Assembly: GCF_000331305.1 (NCBI RefSeq)
Contig: NZ_KB217478.1
Location: forward strand, 8,153,481 to 8,217,480
From: Calothrix sp. PCC 7103
GTDB lineage: Bacteria > Cyanobacteriota > Cyanobacteriia > Cyanobacteriales > Nostocaceae
Length of the DNA stretch: 64,000 nucleotides
Direction: 5' to 3'
The position numbers were made by a program, and so were the translations under genes. The notes under the pieces were generated by a model, which had not been told where the DNA came from, searched no databases, and saw nothing but the letters and a program-made list of their open reading frames with translations. Shown one piece after another: positions 45,839 through 54,426 of this stretch. How positions within the stretch are numbered: the stretch's first letter is position 1; the number at the start of each line of letters is the position of its first letter.

Positions 45839-46273
45839 GTGGAATTATCTTCTAGAGTTGAGTACGCACTACTAGCATTAATAGAGCTAGCAGACTGCTA
45901 TAGTATTGAAAAATCTCTAAAAATTAGTGAAATAGCTGCTCGTCACTCTTTACCAGAGCGATATTTAGAGCAAATTCTTTCAACTTTGCGTCGTGAGGGA
46001 ATTGTCAAAAGCGTGCGTGGCGCCAAAGGGGGTTATATATTAGTCAAAGAACCCAGACAGATATATGTACAAGAAGTAATCGCAGTTATAGATGGTGAAA
46101 GAAAACCAAGTGAAGGAGAATCTGCGAGTTTAGCTCCAGAAAAAATGGTAATCAATGAAATATGGTTACAAGCAAACGAAACGATAAAAGCTTTTTTCCA
46201 GAAATACACCATACAGGATTTATGTCAACAGCGAGATACCTTACGACAAGAAAACACAATGTATTATATCTAA
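45839..46273 (+). CDS. Rrf2 family transcriptional regulator (CymR-like candidate)
   Basis: 144 aa with a GTG start; the family N-terminus MELSSRVEYALLALIELAD fixes it. The winged helix SEIAARHSLPERYLEQILST and the wing RGAKGGYIL are clear. The three-Cys iron-sulfur motif of IscR/NsrR is absent, as in CymR, the Bacillus cysteine regulator that works with CysK. With cysK and sulfate genes nearby, a sulfur-control role is plausible but inferred. Confidence 0.88.
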   Translation: MELSSRVEYALLALIELADCYSIEKSLKISEIAARHSLPERYLEQILSTLRREGIVKSVRGAKGGYILVKEPRQIYVQEVIAVIDGERKPSEGESASLAPEKMVINEIWLQANETIKAFFQKYTIQDLCQQRDTLRQENTMYYI

Positions 46274-46280
46274 TGCTGAG

Positions 46281-48266
46281 TTAGGGGTTGTGAGTTGCTA
46301 ACCAAATTCGTAAAACTTCTGCAACTGTCCAAGCTTGGGCAATACATCCACGGGGAGTAAAAGGCGCCTCACCGTCAAAAATTTCGCTTAAACTACCAAT
46401 ACCATGATTACAAACATGATTTGCCATAGGTTCTAGAAATTCGCGAGCAGCAGCACGGTTTCCATACACACGCAAGTGTGCTGATATGAATGTACCTAGC
46501 AACCATCCCCAGGTTGTTCCTTGATGATATGCACTATCTCTTTGATACTGATTACCTCCATAATTACCATGATAATGATTATCATCGGGATTTAAGGAAC
46601 GTAAACCGTAGGAAGTTAGTAATTGGCGCCCACAAATATCTACAATAGAACGTTGTTGGGGTTGTGACAATAAAGGTTCAGGTAAGGAAACTGCAAAAAG
46701 TTGGTTTGGACGTAGTGTTATGTCATCACCGTTATGTGTGTCCAAAACATCATAACAATAGTTTTTTTCAGAATTCCAAAAGCGTGCAAATCGTAATTGA
46801 GTACGGTCTGCCATTGCTGTATATTCTTGGTGTGGTTTATTAATGCGACGTGCAAACAAAGCCATTGTTCGTAGAGCATTGTACCACAGTGCGTTGATTT
46901 CAATTGGCTTACCAATACGTGGTGTAATTACCTCGTTATTAACCTTCGCATCCATCCATGTTAACTGTGTCCCTCCTTCACCTGCATATAATAACCCATC
47001 CGCTGCATCAAGATGAATATTATATCGAGTTCCACGACAATGCCAGTCAATAATATCTGCAAGGGCGCCAAAAAGTTCTTCTATTAAACCGTCATCTTCG
47101 GTATCCTTATGATACGCGCGCAATGCGTCAAAATACCATAACGTAGCATCAACAGTATTATATTCAGGTACTTCACCCGCATCGGGGAAGCGATTAGGTA
47201 ACATTCCTTTGTCTATATATTTAGCAAAAGTACGCAGAATTAAGCGAGCAATTTCTGGTTTTCCTGTAGCGAGCGTGAGTCCTGGTAGACTTATCATTGT
47301 ATCGCGTCCCCAATCTCCAAACCAAGGATAACCCGCAATTATACTTTTACCATACGGTTCATCAGGCGCCGGACGTTCGACTATAAATTGGTCTGCTGCA
47401 AGTACTAATTGTTTTATCCAAGCTGGAGAGTCTTTAAACAAAGCAGAGTTATGATTTTTCCATAGTCCTAGTAATTTATTCTCGTTTTGGCGCCGTGCTT
47501 TTAAAGCAGCTTCACCATCGTATTGCTTTAAATCTTCTGTACTAGCAATAAACGTGATTGATTCGCCTTTTTCTAGAGTAACTTGAAACGTTGCTGCATG
47601 AAGATGGTCTTCTTTATCATTTAATCCTCGATAACGTTCCACCGCTAAATCAAAACCATAATACCAATTATGAACTGGTGATACATTACCACGGTCAGTT
47701 AACAAATAAAGCGGCGCTGCATCAGGATATGCTAGTACACGAACTCCCCCTGATATTTCCTCAACTGTCATTTGCCAACCATTACCTTGCGTATCACTAT
47801 GATAATCGCGATAATTAACTATCGCTTTGAAAGTTAATTTCAATGGTTGAGTCGCACGACGCAAATGGTATTGAATATATGTAGTGTTTTCTCCTTGCTG
47901 CATCCAAATACGCTTGGACAATAGCGCATCTGCAATAGCATACTCCCACCTTGGAATAGTACCCTCAAGACTAAAACGCTCAATATGACGAAAACCCTGT
48001 GGACTTACAATACCATCTGCCCAACGGTTAGCGTGTAACGGGTAAGTATGGTTATCATATATAGCAGTCTCATCAAGTTTTGTAAGCAATAAAGTTCGAC
48101 CAAGTGGAGGTTTAAGTGCTGCAACTAGTAACCCATGATAACGACGAGTTAACAAACCTGCTACCGTTCCCGAACCATAACCACCAATACCATTAGTAAC
48201 TAGCCATTCCCTTGTTTCTGCGGTTTCAAGATTACCACAGATCTCTCGCCCGAAATTAACACACAT
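46281..48266 (-). CDS. Glycogen-debranching enzyme (amylo-alpha-1,6-glucosidase type)
   Basis: 661 aa. N-terminal GDE domain (EWLVTNGIGGYGSGTVAGLL, TRRYHGLLVAALKPP) and a C-terminal (alpha/alpha)6 barrel of the GH133/GDE_C type with IAGYPWFGDWGRDTMISLPG (catalytic Asp region), EYNTVDATLWYFDAL and YHQGTTWGWLLG. It removes alpha-1,6 branches from glycogen in the cytoplasm. An NtcA/Crp-type palindrome lies 75 bases upstream, suggesting nitrogen or carbon-status control. Confidence 0.9.
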   Translation of the reverse strand: MCVNFGREICGNLETAETREWLVTNGIGGYGSGTVAGLLTRRYHGLLVAALKPPLGRTLLLTKLDETAIYDNHTYPLHANRWADGIVSPQGFRHIERFSLEGTIPRWEYAIADALLSKRIWMQQGENTTYIQYHLRRATQPLKLTFKAIVNYRDYHSDTQGNGWQMTVEEISGGVRVLAYPDAAPLYLLTDRGNVSPVHNWYYGFDLAVERYRGLNDKEDHLHAATFQVTLEKGESITFIASTEDLKQYDGEAALKARRQNENKLLGLWKNHNSALFKDSPAWIKQLVLAADQFIVERPAPDEPYGKSIIAGYPWFGDWGRDTMISLPGLTLATGKPEIARLILRTFAKYIDKGMLPNRFPDAGEVPEYNTVDATLWYFDALRAYHKDTEDDGLIEELFGALADIIDWHCRGTRYNIHLDAADGLLYAGEGGTQLTWMDAKVNNEVITPRIGKPIEINALWYNALRTMALFARRINKPHQEYTAMADRTQLRFARFWNSEKNYCYDVLDTHNGDDITLRPNQLFAVSLPEPLLSQPQQRSIVDICGRQLLTSYGLRSLNPDDNHYHGNYGGNQYQRDSAYHQGTTWGWLLGTFISAHLRVYGNRAAAREFLEPMANHVCNHGIGSLSEIFDGEAPFTPRGCIAQAWTVAEVLRIWLATHNP

Positions 48267-48340
48267 CTTTATTTGAGCTATGGAACACTTATATATAAGT
48301 TACCCTAACAAGATAAAGCAACGGCGCCAAACTTGTAATA

Positions 48341-48356
48341 TGTAACTTTAGTTACA
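48341..48356. promoter_or_regulatory. Palindrome TGTAACTTTAGTTACA (GTA-N8-TAC) upstream of the debranching enzyme
   Basis: Matches both the NtcA consensus GTA-N8-TAC and a TGTNA-N6-TNACA Crp-type site. On the minus strand TATCTT lies about 26 bases downstream, slightly longer than the usual 20-24 spacing to a minus-10 box. Confidence 0.5.
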
Positions 48357-48423
48357 TTATTAAACAAATATTTACGGATTAAAGTTCTTCTGTGAACCAC
48401 GGTTCACATTTTAGTTGAACCAA

Positions 48424-48452
48424 AAACCCGACTTATTGAATAAGTCGGGTTT
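48424..48452 (-). terminator. Terminator of msrB
   Basis: Fourteen-base arms AAACCCGACTTATT / AATAAGTCGGGTTT with almost no loop; on the minus strand a T-run (TTTTTGG) follows, 6 bases after the msrB stop codon. Confidence 0.8.
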
Positions 48453-48457
48453 GTTAA

Positions 48458-48880
48458 TTAGGCTTTTGTAGCTGGTTCAAACTTTAATGAGACACCATTC
48501 ATACAATAGCGTTGACCAGTAGGTTTGGGACCATCACCAAACACATGTCCTAAATGTCCACCGCAACGACTGCAATGTACTTCAACGCGCGTCATAAATA
48601 ACGACTTATCGACAGTAGTCCCTATAGCACCTTCTATCGGGTTAAAGAAACTGGGCCATCCAGTACCGCTGTTAAACTTTGTATCAGACGTGAACAAAGC
48701 TTGCCCACATCCGGCACAATAGTAAGTACCTTCCCCGTACTCTTTGTCAAGTGGACTAGTTCCAGCCCTTTCAGTACCGTGTTTTCTCAACACACGGTAC
48801 TGTTCTGGTGTCAATATACTTTGCCATTCCCCATCTGTCTTTACAATTTCGTACTGCTCTTGATTCTTAGAAGCTGTCAT
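48458..48880 (-). CDS. msrB: Peptide-methionine (R)-S-oxide reductase
   Basis: 140 aa from the ATG at 48880, which has GAGGG 5 bases upstream; 28 further in-frame codons upstream are not part of the family. Zinc motifs CAGC and CSRC, the GTGWPSFFNPIEGA segment, and catalytic RYCMN (Cys) are intact. Repairs the R-epimer of oxidised methionine using thioredoxin. Soluble, cytoplasmic. Confidence 0.95.
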   Translation of the reverse strand: MTASKNQEQYEIVKTDGEWQSILTPEQYRVLRKHGTERAGTSPLDKEYGEGTYYCAGCGQALFTSDTKFNSGTGWPSFFNPIEGAIGTTVDKSLFMTRVEVHCSRCGGHLGHVFGDGPKPTGQRYCMNGVSLKFEPATKA

Positions 48881-49073
48881 ACGTTCCCTCTCTAATGCTA
48901 TCAGTGCTATATCCAAGCGGCGCCTGAGTTCCGCAACCTGGGGTATCTTTATATATCTTAACAATACTTATAGAACAGGTTATGAAGATAGCCGTTATTA
49001 ATATATACAGATAACCGATAGCTATATTAAACAGAGCTATGATGATTTAATAAAAGCCTAAGAAAATGGCATT

Positions 49074-49226
49074 ATGATAAACAAACCAGTGTATCAATTA
49101 ATAGACGAAGAATATCAAGTTAGGCGGTTTCAAGGCAATGACCCCATAATTTCCCCATCCTTTCCTAAGCTTAATATTACTGCACAGCAAGTTTTTGATG
49201 CTGCCAATGCTGAATTGATAAATTAA
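49074..49226 (+). pseudogene. C-terminal remnant of a Uma2-family (DUF820) endonuclease
   Basis: 50 aa: VYQLIDEEYQVRRFQGNDPI, ISPSFPKLNITAQQVFDAA. The 'YQL..FQG.D.IISP.FP.L..T..Q.' pattern is the end of Uma2 proteins, which are abundant in cyanobacteria. The N-terminal nuclease core is absent from the bases upstream, so only the tail remains. Confidence 0.65.
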
Positions 49227-49725
49227 ATATATCTGTTAAATATCTACAAACACGTAACTGAATTATGACAAATAAAACAAATAAGGTTCTTCATTACTTG
49301 TTATGCTAAATACGTCTAAAAAATAGCTTTAAATCCTTACTGGGCAAGAATAGCAGCCATTCTCTTAACGTTTGAGCCTTTACGATAAAATCTAGACTTT
49401 AACTGCCTGAAAGCCTTGATTGTAAAGGAAAGTTCTGAATTTTAGTTTAAGGTTGAGCATAACACCTACGGAAGAGCCACAAATAAAAAAGAGGTTTAAT
49501 ACCAGAAATTTTAGAGTTGATAGCTTATAATATCATATCCGGTCCCGTAAACTTAATAAAATTATTGTGGAGACGCTTACATGTTTAGTCTCTACAACGT
49601 GCAGGTTTAGCGCAATTGCTCACTCCGTGAACACAAATGATTTAGGACTGCTATAGATGAGGGCGCCTTGTTTAGCTATCATATACGTACCTCAGCATGA
49701 CATATTTCATCCGTTGCCAGCGTTG
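49227..49725. other. Gene-free stretch with a possible decayed frame
   Basis: Nothing intact. On the minus strand, 49336 to about 49441 can be read as a ~34-codon C-terminal piece ending SRFYRKGSNVKRMAAILAQ without a start; it could be a worn gene end, but I cannot name the family. Confidence 0.3.
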
Positions 49726-51885
49726 CTAATTATATACTGGTAAAGTGAACCAAAAAGTGGCGCCTGCATTTGGAGTACTATTAACACCAATTTCACCACT
49801 ATGTGCCTCAATAATTTGTTTGCACAAGTATAATCCTAGTCCTAATGAAAGTGAGTTGCGTGCGTTGGTACCGCGAAAATATAAGTCAAATAGATGTTCG
49901 CTTTGCTGTTGCGTTAACCCAACTCCGTTATCGGAAACTGTACAGAAAATTTTATTGTTGTTGTCTTTAATAGTCGCGTTGAGGATTATATTTAAACCGG
50001 GAGGGTTATGTTTGACCGCGTTTGCAATTATATTAGAGAAGACTCGCCATAGTTGTGTTGCATCTCCGTTAACTTGGGGTAAGTCAGATTGAATTAAGTT
50101 GATAAGGGTTGCTTCGTTTTCTGTAAGCATTGGTTGTAAGTCGGCTATTGCATCTTCTACGACTTTGTTTAGATGTATAGGTTGTAATTGTAGTGCTATA
50201 CCTTGGACTTCACTAATATGTGCTTCCATTAATGAGTTGATTAAATTCAACTGACGTTCACTACTTTGCTGCATCCGTTCGAGAAATGTACGAGGAACAG
50301 AAACCACAGATGACTCTTGTTTATCCGCTAGTAAATTTCTCAGTACCATTAATGTTCCTAATACTGGGTTGCGTAAGTCGTGGGAAACTGCGTGAATAAA
50401 TACTCGTAGTGCTTCTTCGGTACGTTTTCTCTCGCTAATATCTAATATTACCCCTACTATACCACCCAAGGCGCCATCCACTTTATCATATGTTGCTTTG
50501 TAAAATATTACACTGTGCTTTTTGTTATCAGCATAGATTATGGAACTTTCATAAGTTTGAACTCCACGCTTGGATAATAGCTTAATATCTGCTTGATAAT
50601 ATTCTTCTGCCAGCTCTTTTGGTGCAATTTCGTATACTTTTTTACCAATAATGCTTGCTCGACTTAAACCTATTGATGTTTCAAAAGATTTGTTGCATCC
50701 TACATATAGTCCTTGAGCATTTTGATAATATACAGGCGCCGGAATTGTGTCGATAAGAACTTGTAAAAAGTCAAATTGCTCTTGGAGTGCTTCTTCTGCG
50801 CGTTTACGTTTGGTTATATCTTCAATAATTCCTTCGTAATATAGTATATTACCTTGGGAGTCGCGAACGGCATATGCTTTTTCGGAAATCCAAACAATGT
50901 TATTTGAAGAATTATGATGTCGGTAAATTTGAGATTCAAACTCGGAGACGTTACCATACTTCTCGACTAGGTGAATAAATTCTGTACGTCGATTTGGGTT
51001 GACATAAAGCTGCTTGCCAATGTCTGTATAATAATCAATAACTTCTTCGGGTGTGGAAAAGCCTAAAATTTGGGCAAGTGCAGGGTTAACGGTGATGTAG
51101 CGTCCATCAACTGTACTTTGGAAAATACCTTCTACTGCGTTCTCAAAGATACTTCGGTATTTATTTTCGGCTATTTTTAGTTTATTATTCGTTTTCTCAA
51201 GCTGTTTACGTGCGTTAAATTCACGCGATTGTAGTCTGTCGTATAAATAAACGCTAAAGTTACATATGGCACAGAACCAAAATATATATAAAAGGAATGT
51301 CACATTATATATAGGTTGTTGACCTGCTGTTGGTGTTGGGACTTTAAAACCGAGACTCAGATTTACACCGAAGTAGTAAATTAATAATACGATTTGGGAA
51401 ACAAGATGCAGTGTCCAACGTACTGGCATAAATGCAGCTTGACCCAGAAACAGCAGTGACCAAGTAACAATATCAGGTATGGCAAATCCTTTGATAGTAC
51501 TAAATATTTGTTGTCCAAGACTTATCGACCAAGATGAAGCTAAAAATAGTACTCCTGGATGACGGCGCCCAAATCTAGTACGATGTACTAGTAATGAGAT
51601 ACTAATACTAGATAACATTGCTCCGTCTAATAGAAATGTGTGACGCATTAGTTGCTGTGGAATGTTGGCAAGTTCTTTTAAAGGGAAAAAGAAGTTGTAA
51701 ACATCGCGAACGACAAAACTTAGAACACAAAAAAGAGCTAACCATAACCATAACTGTAAACGCTGCCACAAAAAGTGACGGCGCCAAGTTTCATATTTAA
51801 CAGTTAAAATATCGGTTTTGGGTAGAATGTATGTAGAAACAACTTGTCTCCATCTCCGTTGTACGGTTCTAAGTACGTCAACCAT
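49726..51885 (-). CDS. PAS-domain sensor histidine kinase
   Basis: About 719 aa. Five or six N-terminal membrane helices (about residues 40-230) form a membrane sensor, followed by a coiled coil, two PAS domains (YRSIFENAVEGIFQSTVDGR and FLQVLIDTIPAPVYYQNAQG regions), HisKA with the phospho-acceptor in AVSHDLRNP, and an intact HATPase (NIIANAVKHNPPG, SDNGVGL, SLGLGLYLCKQIIEAHSG). Start taken at ATG 51885 (MVDVL); ATG 51894 is possible. Overlaps the stop of the upstream kinase by about 8 bases. No response regulator lies beside it. Confidence 0.88.
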   Translation of the reverse strand: MVDVLRTVQRRWRQVVSTYILPKTDILTVKYETWRRHFLWQRLQLWLWLALFCVLSFVVRDVYNFFFPLKELANIPQQLMRHTFLLDGAMLSSISISLLVHRTRFGRRHPGVLFLASSWSISLGQQIFSTIKGFAIPDIVTWSLLFLGQAAFMPVRWTLHLVSQIVLLIYYFGVNLSLGFKVPTPTAGQQPIYNVTFLLYIFWFCAICNFSVYLYDRLQSREFNARKQLEKTNNKLKIAENKYRSIFENAVEGIFQSTVDGRYITVNPALAQILGFSTPEEVIDYYTDIGKQLYVNPNRRTEFIHLVEKYGNVSEFESQIYRHHNSSNNIVWISEKAYAVRDSQGNILYYEGIIEDITKRKRAEEALQEQFDFLQVLIDTIPAPVYYQNAQGLYVGCNKSFETSIGLSRASIIGKKVYEIAPKELAEEYYQADIKLLSKRGVQTYESSIIYADNKKHSVIFYKATYDKVDGALGGIVGVILDISERKRTEEALRVFIHAVSHDLRNPVLGTLMVLRNLLADKQESSVVSVPRTFLERMQQSSERQLNLINSLMEAHISEVQGIALQLQPIHLNKVVEDAIADLQPMLTENEATLINLIQSDLPQVNGDATQLWRVFSNIIANAVKHNPPGLNIILNATIKDNNNKIFCTVSDNGVGLTQQQSEHLFDLYFRGTNARNSLSLGLGLYLCKQIIEAHSGEIGVNSTPNAGATFWFTLPVYN

Positions 51886-53971
51886 TATGTTCAATAGGTA
51901 ATGTGAACCAATAAGTTAATCCTTGCTTGCGATTAGAATTTACACCAATATCACCACCATGTGCTTTAATAATTTGCCGACACATATATAGTTTCAAACA
52001 CAGACTCGTTGATAAACGCTTTTGTGGGTCACGCACGTGTAAATCAAAAAAGCTATCGCACTCCGATTTGTTCATCCCCACCCCATCGTCTTGAATTATG
52101 CATCGAATTTTATCTCTATCCATCTTAGCTTTTATACTAAAATTTAGTCCGGGTGGATTATTTTGGCAGCTATAAGTTAATAAAGATACAAATACTTTAC
52201 GTAATAATTCTTGGTCGGCTTTTACTATAATAGGATTTTTACGGTCTAAGTTTTTTAAGTGTGTACTTAATTGTGCTTGATAACGGGTCAGTAATGACGT
52301 TGAGTCTTGAAGTATTGCTTCAATCAATGTAGTAAAATTTACTATCTCTTGATGCATTATCATATCTTTTGCATCACTAGAATTGATTTCTAATAAAGAA
52401 TTAATCATTCCTAGCTGTCGTTCATTACCTTGAATCATGCGTTCAATTATAGAACTAGGAATTTCTCTATCTGCTTTGAGCAAGTTATTAAGTACCATCA
52501 AATTACCCATTACTGAAGTACGTAAATCATGAGAGACTGTATCTAACACAACATCTTTGATACGACTTAGCTCTTGAATTTCCTGCACTTTTTGCTGTAA
52601 TTGAACAGTCCTTTCCTCAACTTGCCCTTCTAGGTTAAAGTTAAGTTGTGCTAGTTCTTGATAAAGTTTGGCTTGTTGAATCGCAATTGCTAACTGTTCA
52701 GATATTTGCTGAAGTAAATCTATTTCTACTGGTTGCCAATAACGAGGACTGGAACATTGATTTGCAATTAATACACCAAATAATTCACCTCCCAGAATAA
52801 CTGGCACAGCCAAAGTTGCCTGTGTATGAAATGCCTGATATAATGCTTTCAAACTCGCAGATGCTTCGATTTTTGTAATATCTTCGACAACGCGAACGTT
52901 ATTTATTAATAATGAAGTTTTTAGCTCATTAAATAAACACTCATCAGAATTATCGTCTTTCCAATCTAATACTGCTGGATAACACGGATTTACTGACTCA
53001 GCTAAAACTCTACACTGTACGTTATTTTGATTTTTATTTTCATGCAACGCAATAAACACTCGGTCTGCTTGAAGAAATTTCCGCACTTCGGTGACAGTCG
53101 TTTGTAAAATTTCATCGAGATGAATGGACTTGCGAATTCTTGCCAAGGTTTCTGCTAGCAAGCGATTACGCGATACACTTACATGTAATTGCGCTTCTGC
53201 TTGTTTACGTTCGGTTATATCCCTGACGATTGCTAAAATTTCTTCGTGTCCACTAACTACTAAGCGTGCTTCATAATCGCGTAAACCTATCGGTGTAAGC
53301 AATTTGTACTCACAAGTTTGTACGCTTCTTGATGCTAAAGCTTTATGAATTGCAGCATAACTACTGTTGGCAATATCCTGTGGTAATAAATCCCATAGGT
53401 TTTTACCAATAATTTGCTCACGCGGAATTGTAATGTTTGCCCCTTCTCCTTTAAAGTCTATATACTCACCATTGGCATTTATTCTAAAAATCAAATCAGG
53501 AATAGCATTTAAAATCGCTTTATATCGTCCTTCACTGACGCGCAAATTTTCCTCCGCTAATTTGCGAGTTGTAATATCCATAACTAAACCTTCCCAATAA
53601 ATATCCCCGTTTGCTTGTTTACTTGGGTGAGAAGTGACTTGTACCCACTTATGTTTGTTGCTTGCGGTAACAATTCGACCTTCCCAATGCAAAGGAGACA
53701 GAGTATTGCTTGATACTGAAAATGATTCTGTAAAAGTCTGAACATCCTCTGGATGAATGAGATTAAGCAAAACCAAAAAGTTTGCTTGCACAGTTTCTGG
53801 TTTTAATTCAAATAGTTCTTGACAACCCGAACCGATATAGCTTACTACATTCGAGTTATCAGGACGTTGAATACACGTAAAAATTACCCCAGGCAAACTA
53901 GCTGTAATTTTCTCTAGTAACGATAATCCATTAATGCGAGGGTACATTTGCACTTTTGCAGTTTCATTCAC
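51878..53971 (-). CDS. PAS/GAF histidine kinase-like protein with degenerate ATP-binding site
   Basis: 697 aa, no membrane helix. Two or more PAS domains (about 20-135 and 150-255), a GAF domain (about 280-425), coiled coil, HisKA with DTVSHDLRTSVMG, and an HATPase-like C-terminus. The N-box that reads NIIANAVKHN in the downstream kinase reads SLLTYSCQNN here, and the G2 box LGLGLYLC reads TSLCLKLYMC; DDGVG is kept. ATP binding is therefore doubtful. The C-terminal 200 residues are clearly paralogous to the next gene and the two overlap, suggesting a heteromeric sensor pair. Confidence 0.85.
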   Translation of the reverse strand: MNETAKVQMYPRINGLSLLEKITASLPGVIFTCIQRPDNSNVVSYIGSGCQELFELKPETVQANFLVLLNLIHPEDVQTFTESFSVSSNTLSPLHWEGRIVTASNKHKWVQVTSHPSKQANGDIYWEGLVMDITTRKLAEENLRVSEGRYKAILNAIPDLIFRINANGEYIDFKGEGANITIPREQIIGKNLWDLLPQDIANSSYAAIHKALASRSVQTCEYKLLTPIGLRDYEARLVVSGHEEILAIVRDITERKQAEAQLHVSVSRNRLLAETLARIRKSIHLDEILQTTVTEVRKFLQADRVFIALHENKNQNNVQCRVLAESVNPCYPAVLDWKDDNSDECLFNELKTSLLINNVRVVEDITKIEASASLKALYQAFHTQATLAVPVILGGELFGVLIANQCSSPRYWQPVEIDLLQQISEQLAIAIQQAKLYQELAQLNFNLEGQVEERTVQLQQKVQEIQELSRIKDVVLDTVSHDLRTSVMGNLMVLNNLLKADREIPSSIIERMIQGNERQLGMINSLLEINSSDAKDMIMHQEIVNFTTLIEAILQDSTSLLTRYQAQLSTHLKNLDRKNPIIVKADQELLRKVFVSLLTYSCQNNPPGLNFSIKAKMDRDKIRCIIQDDGVGMNKSECDSFFDLHVRDPQKRLSTSLCLKLYMCRQIIKAHGGDIGVNSNRKQGLTYWFTLPIEHNG

Positions 53972-54426
53972 TCTGTGAACCTTATCTATATAAAGAGCTT
54001 AGGGACTAAGAACTAGGGAAACGAATCGAAAGGCGCCTGAGTACAGGTTTATTATAAAAGAACCCTATTATGAATATCCCTTATTTATCTGCTCATAACA
54101 CAAATCATTAATCTCTTTTCACATTTACTCATCCCTAGTGTCCTTAGCTCTCACCCCTATTACTTAGATTAAATTCTAACCAGGGCAAATGTATTCACCC
54201 AAATGGATGAACCACTAGTAGGAACCAAGAGAAATTGCTAAATACTTGGAAACACACTATATTTATTTGAATTACTGGGGCTGTTTTTACTGGTGGTTAT
54301 GATTTTTATGTTCTTTTTTACTGGGTTTATTTACCATATCCCCCAGTAAAACATGATTTTAACTTCAGGTTTAGGCGCCAGATGAGATTTGACGCGCGAA
54401 TGTTGGGTTCCAATCGGACACCCAAC
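53972..54426. other. Gene-free stretch with a hairpin and a GTTGGGT repeat
   Basis: 455 bases. A dyad TTACTGGGG ... CCCCCAGTAA spans about 54272-54352. At 54401-54426 lies the TGTTGGGTTCCAATCGGACA repeat (reverse of 42124-42150), which abuts the stop codon of the ABC-F gene. No frame is supported. Confidence 0.5.
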
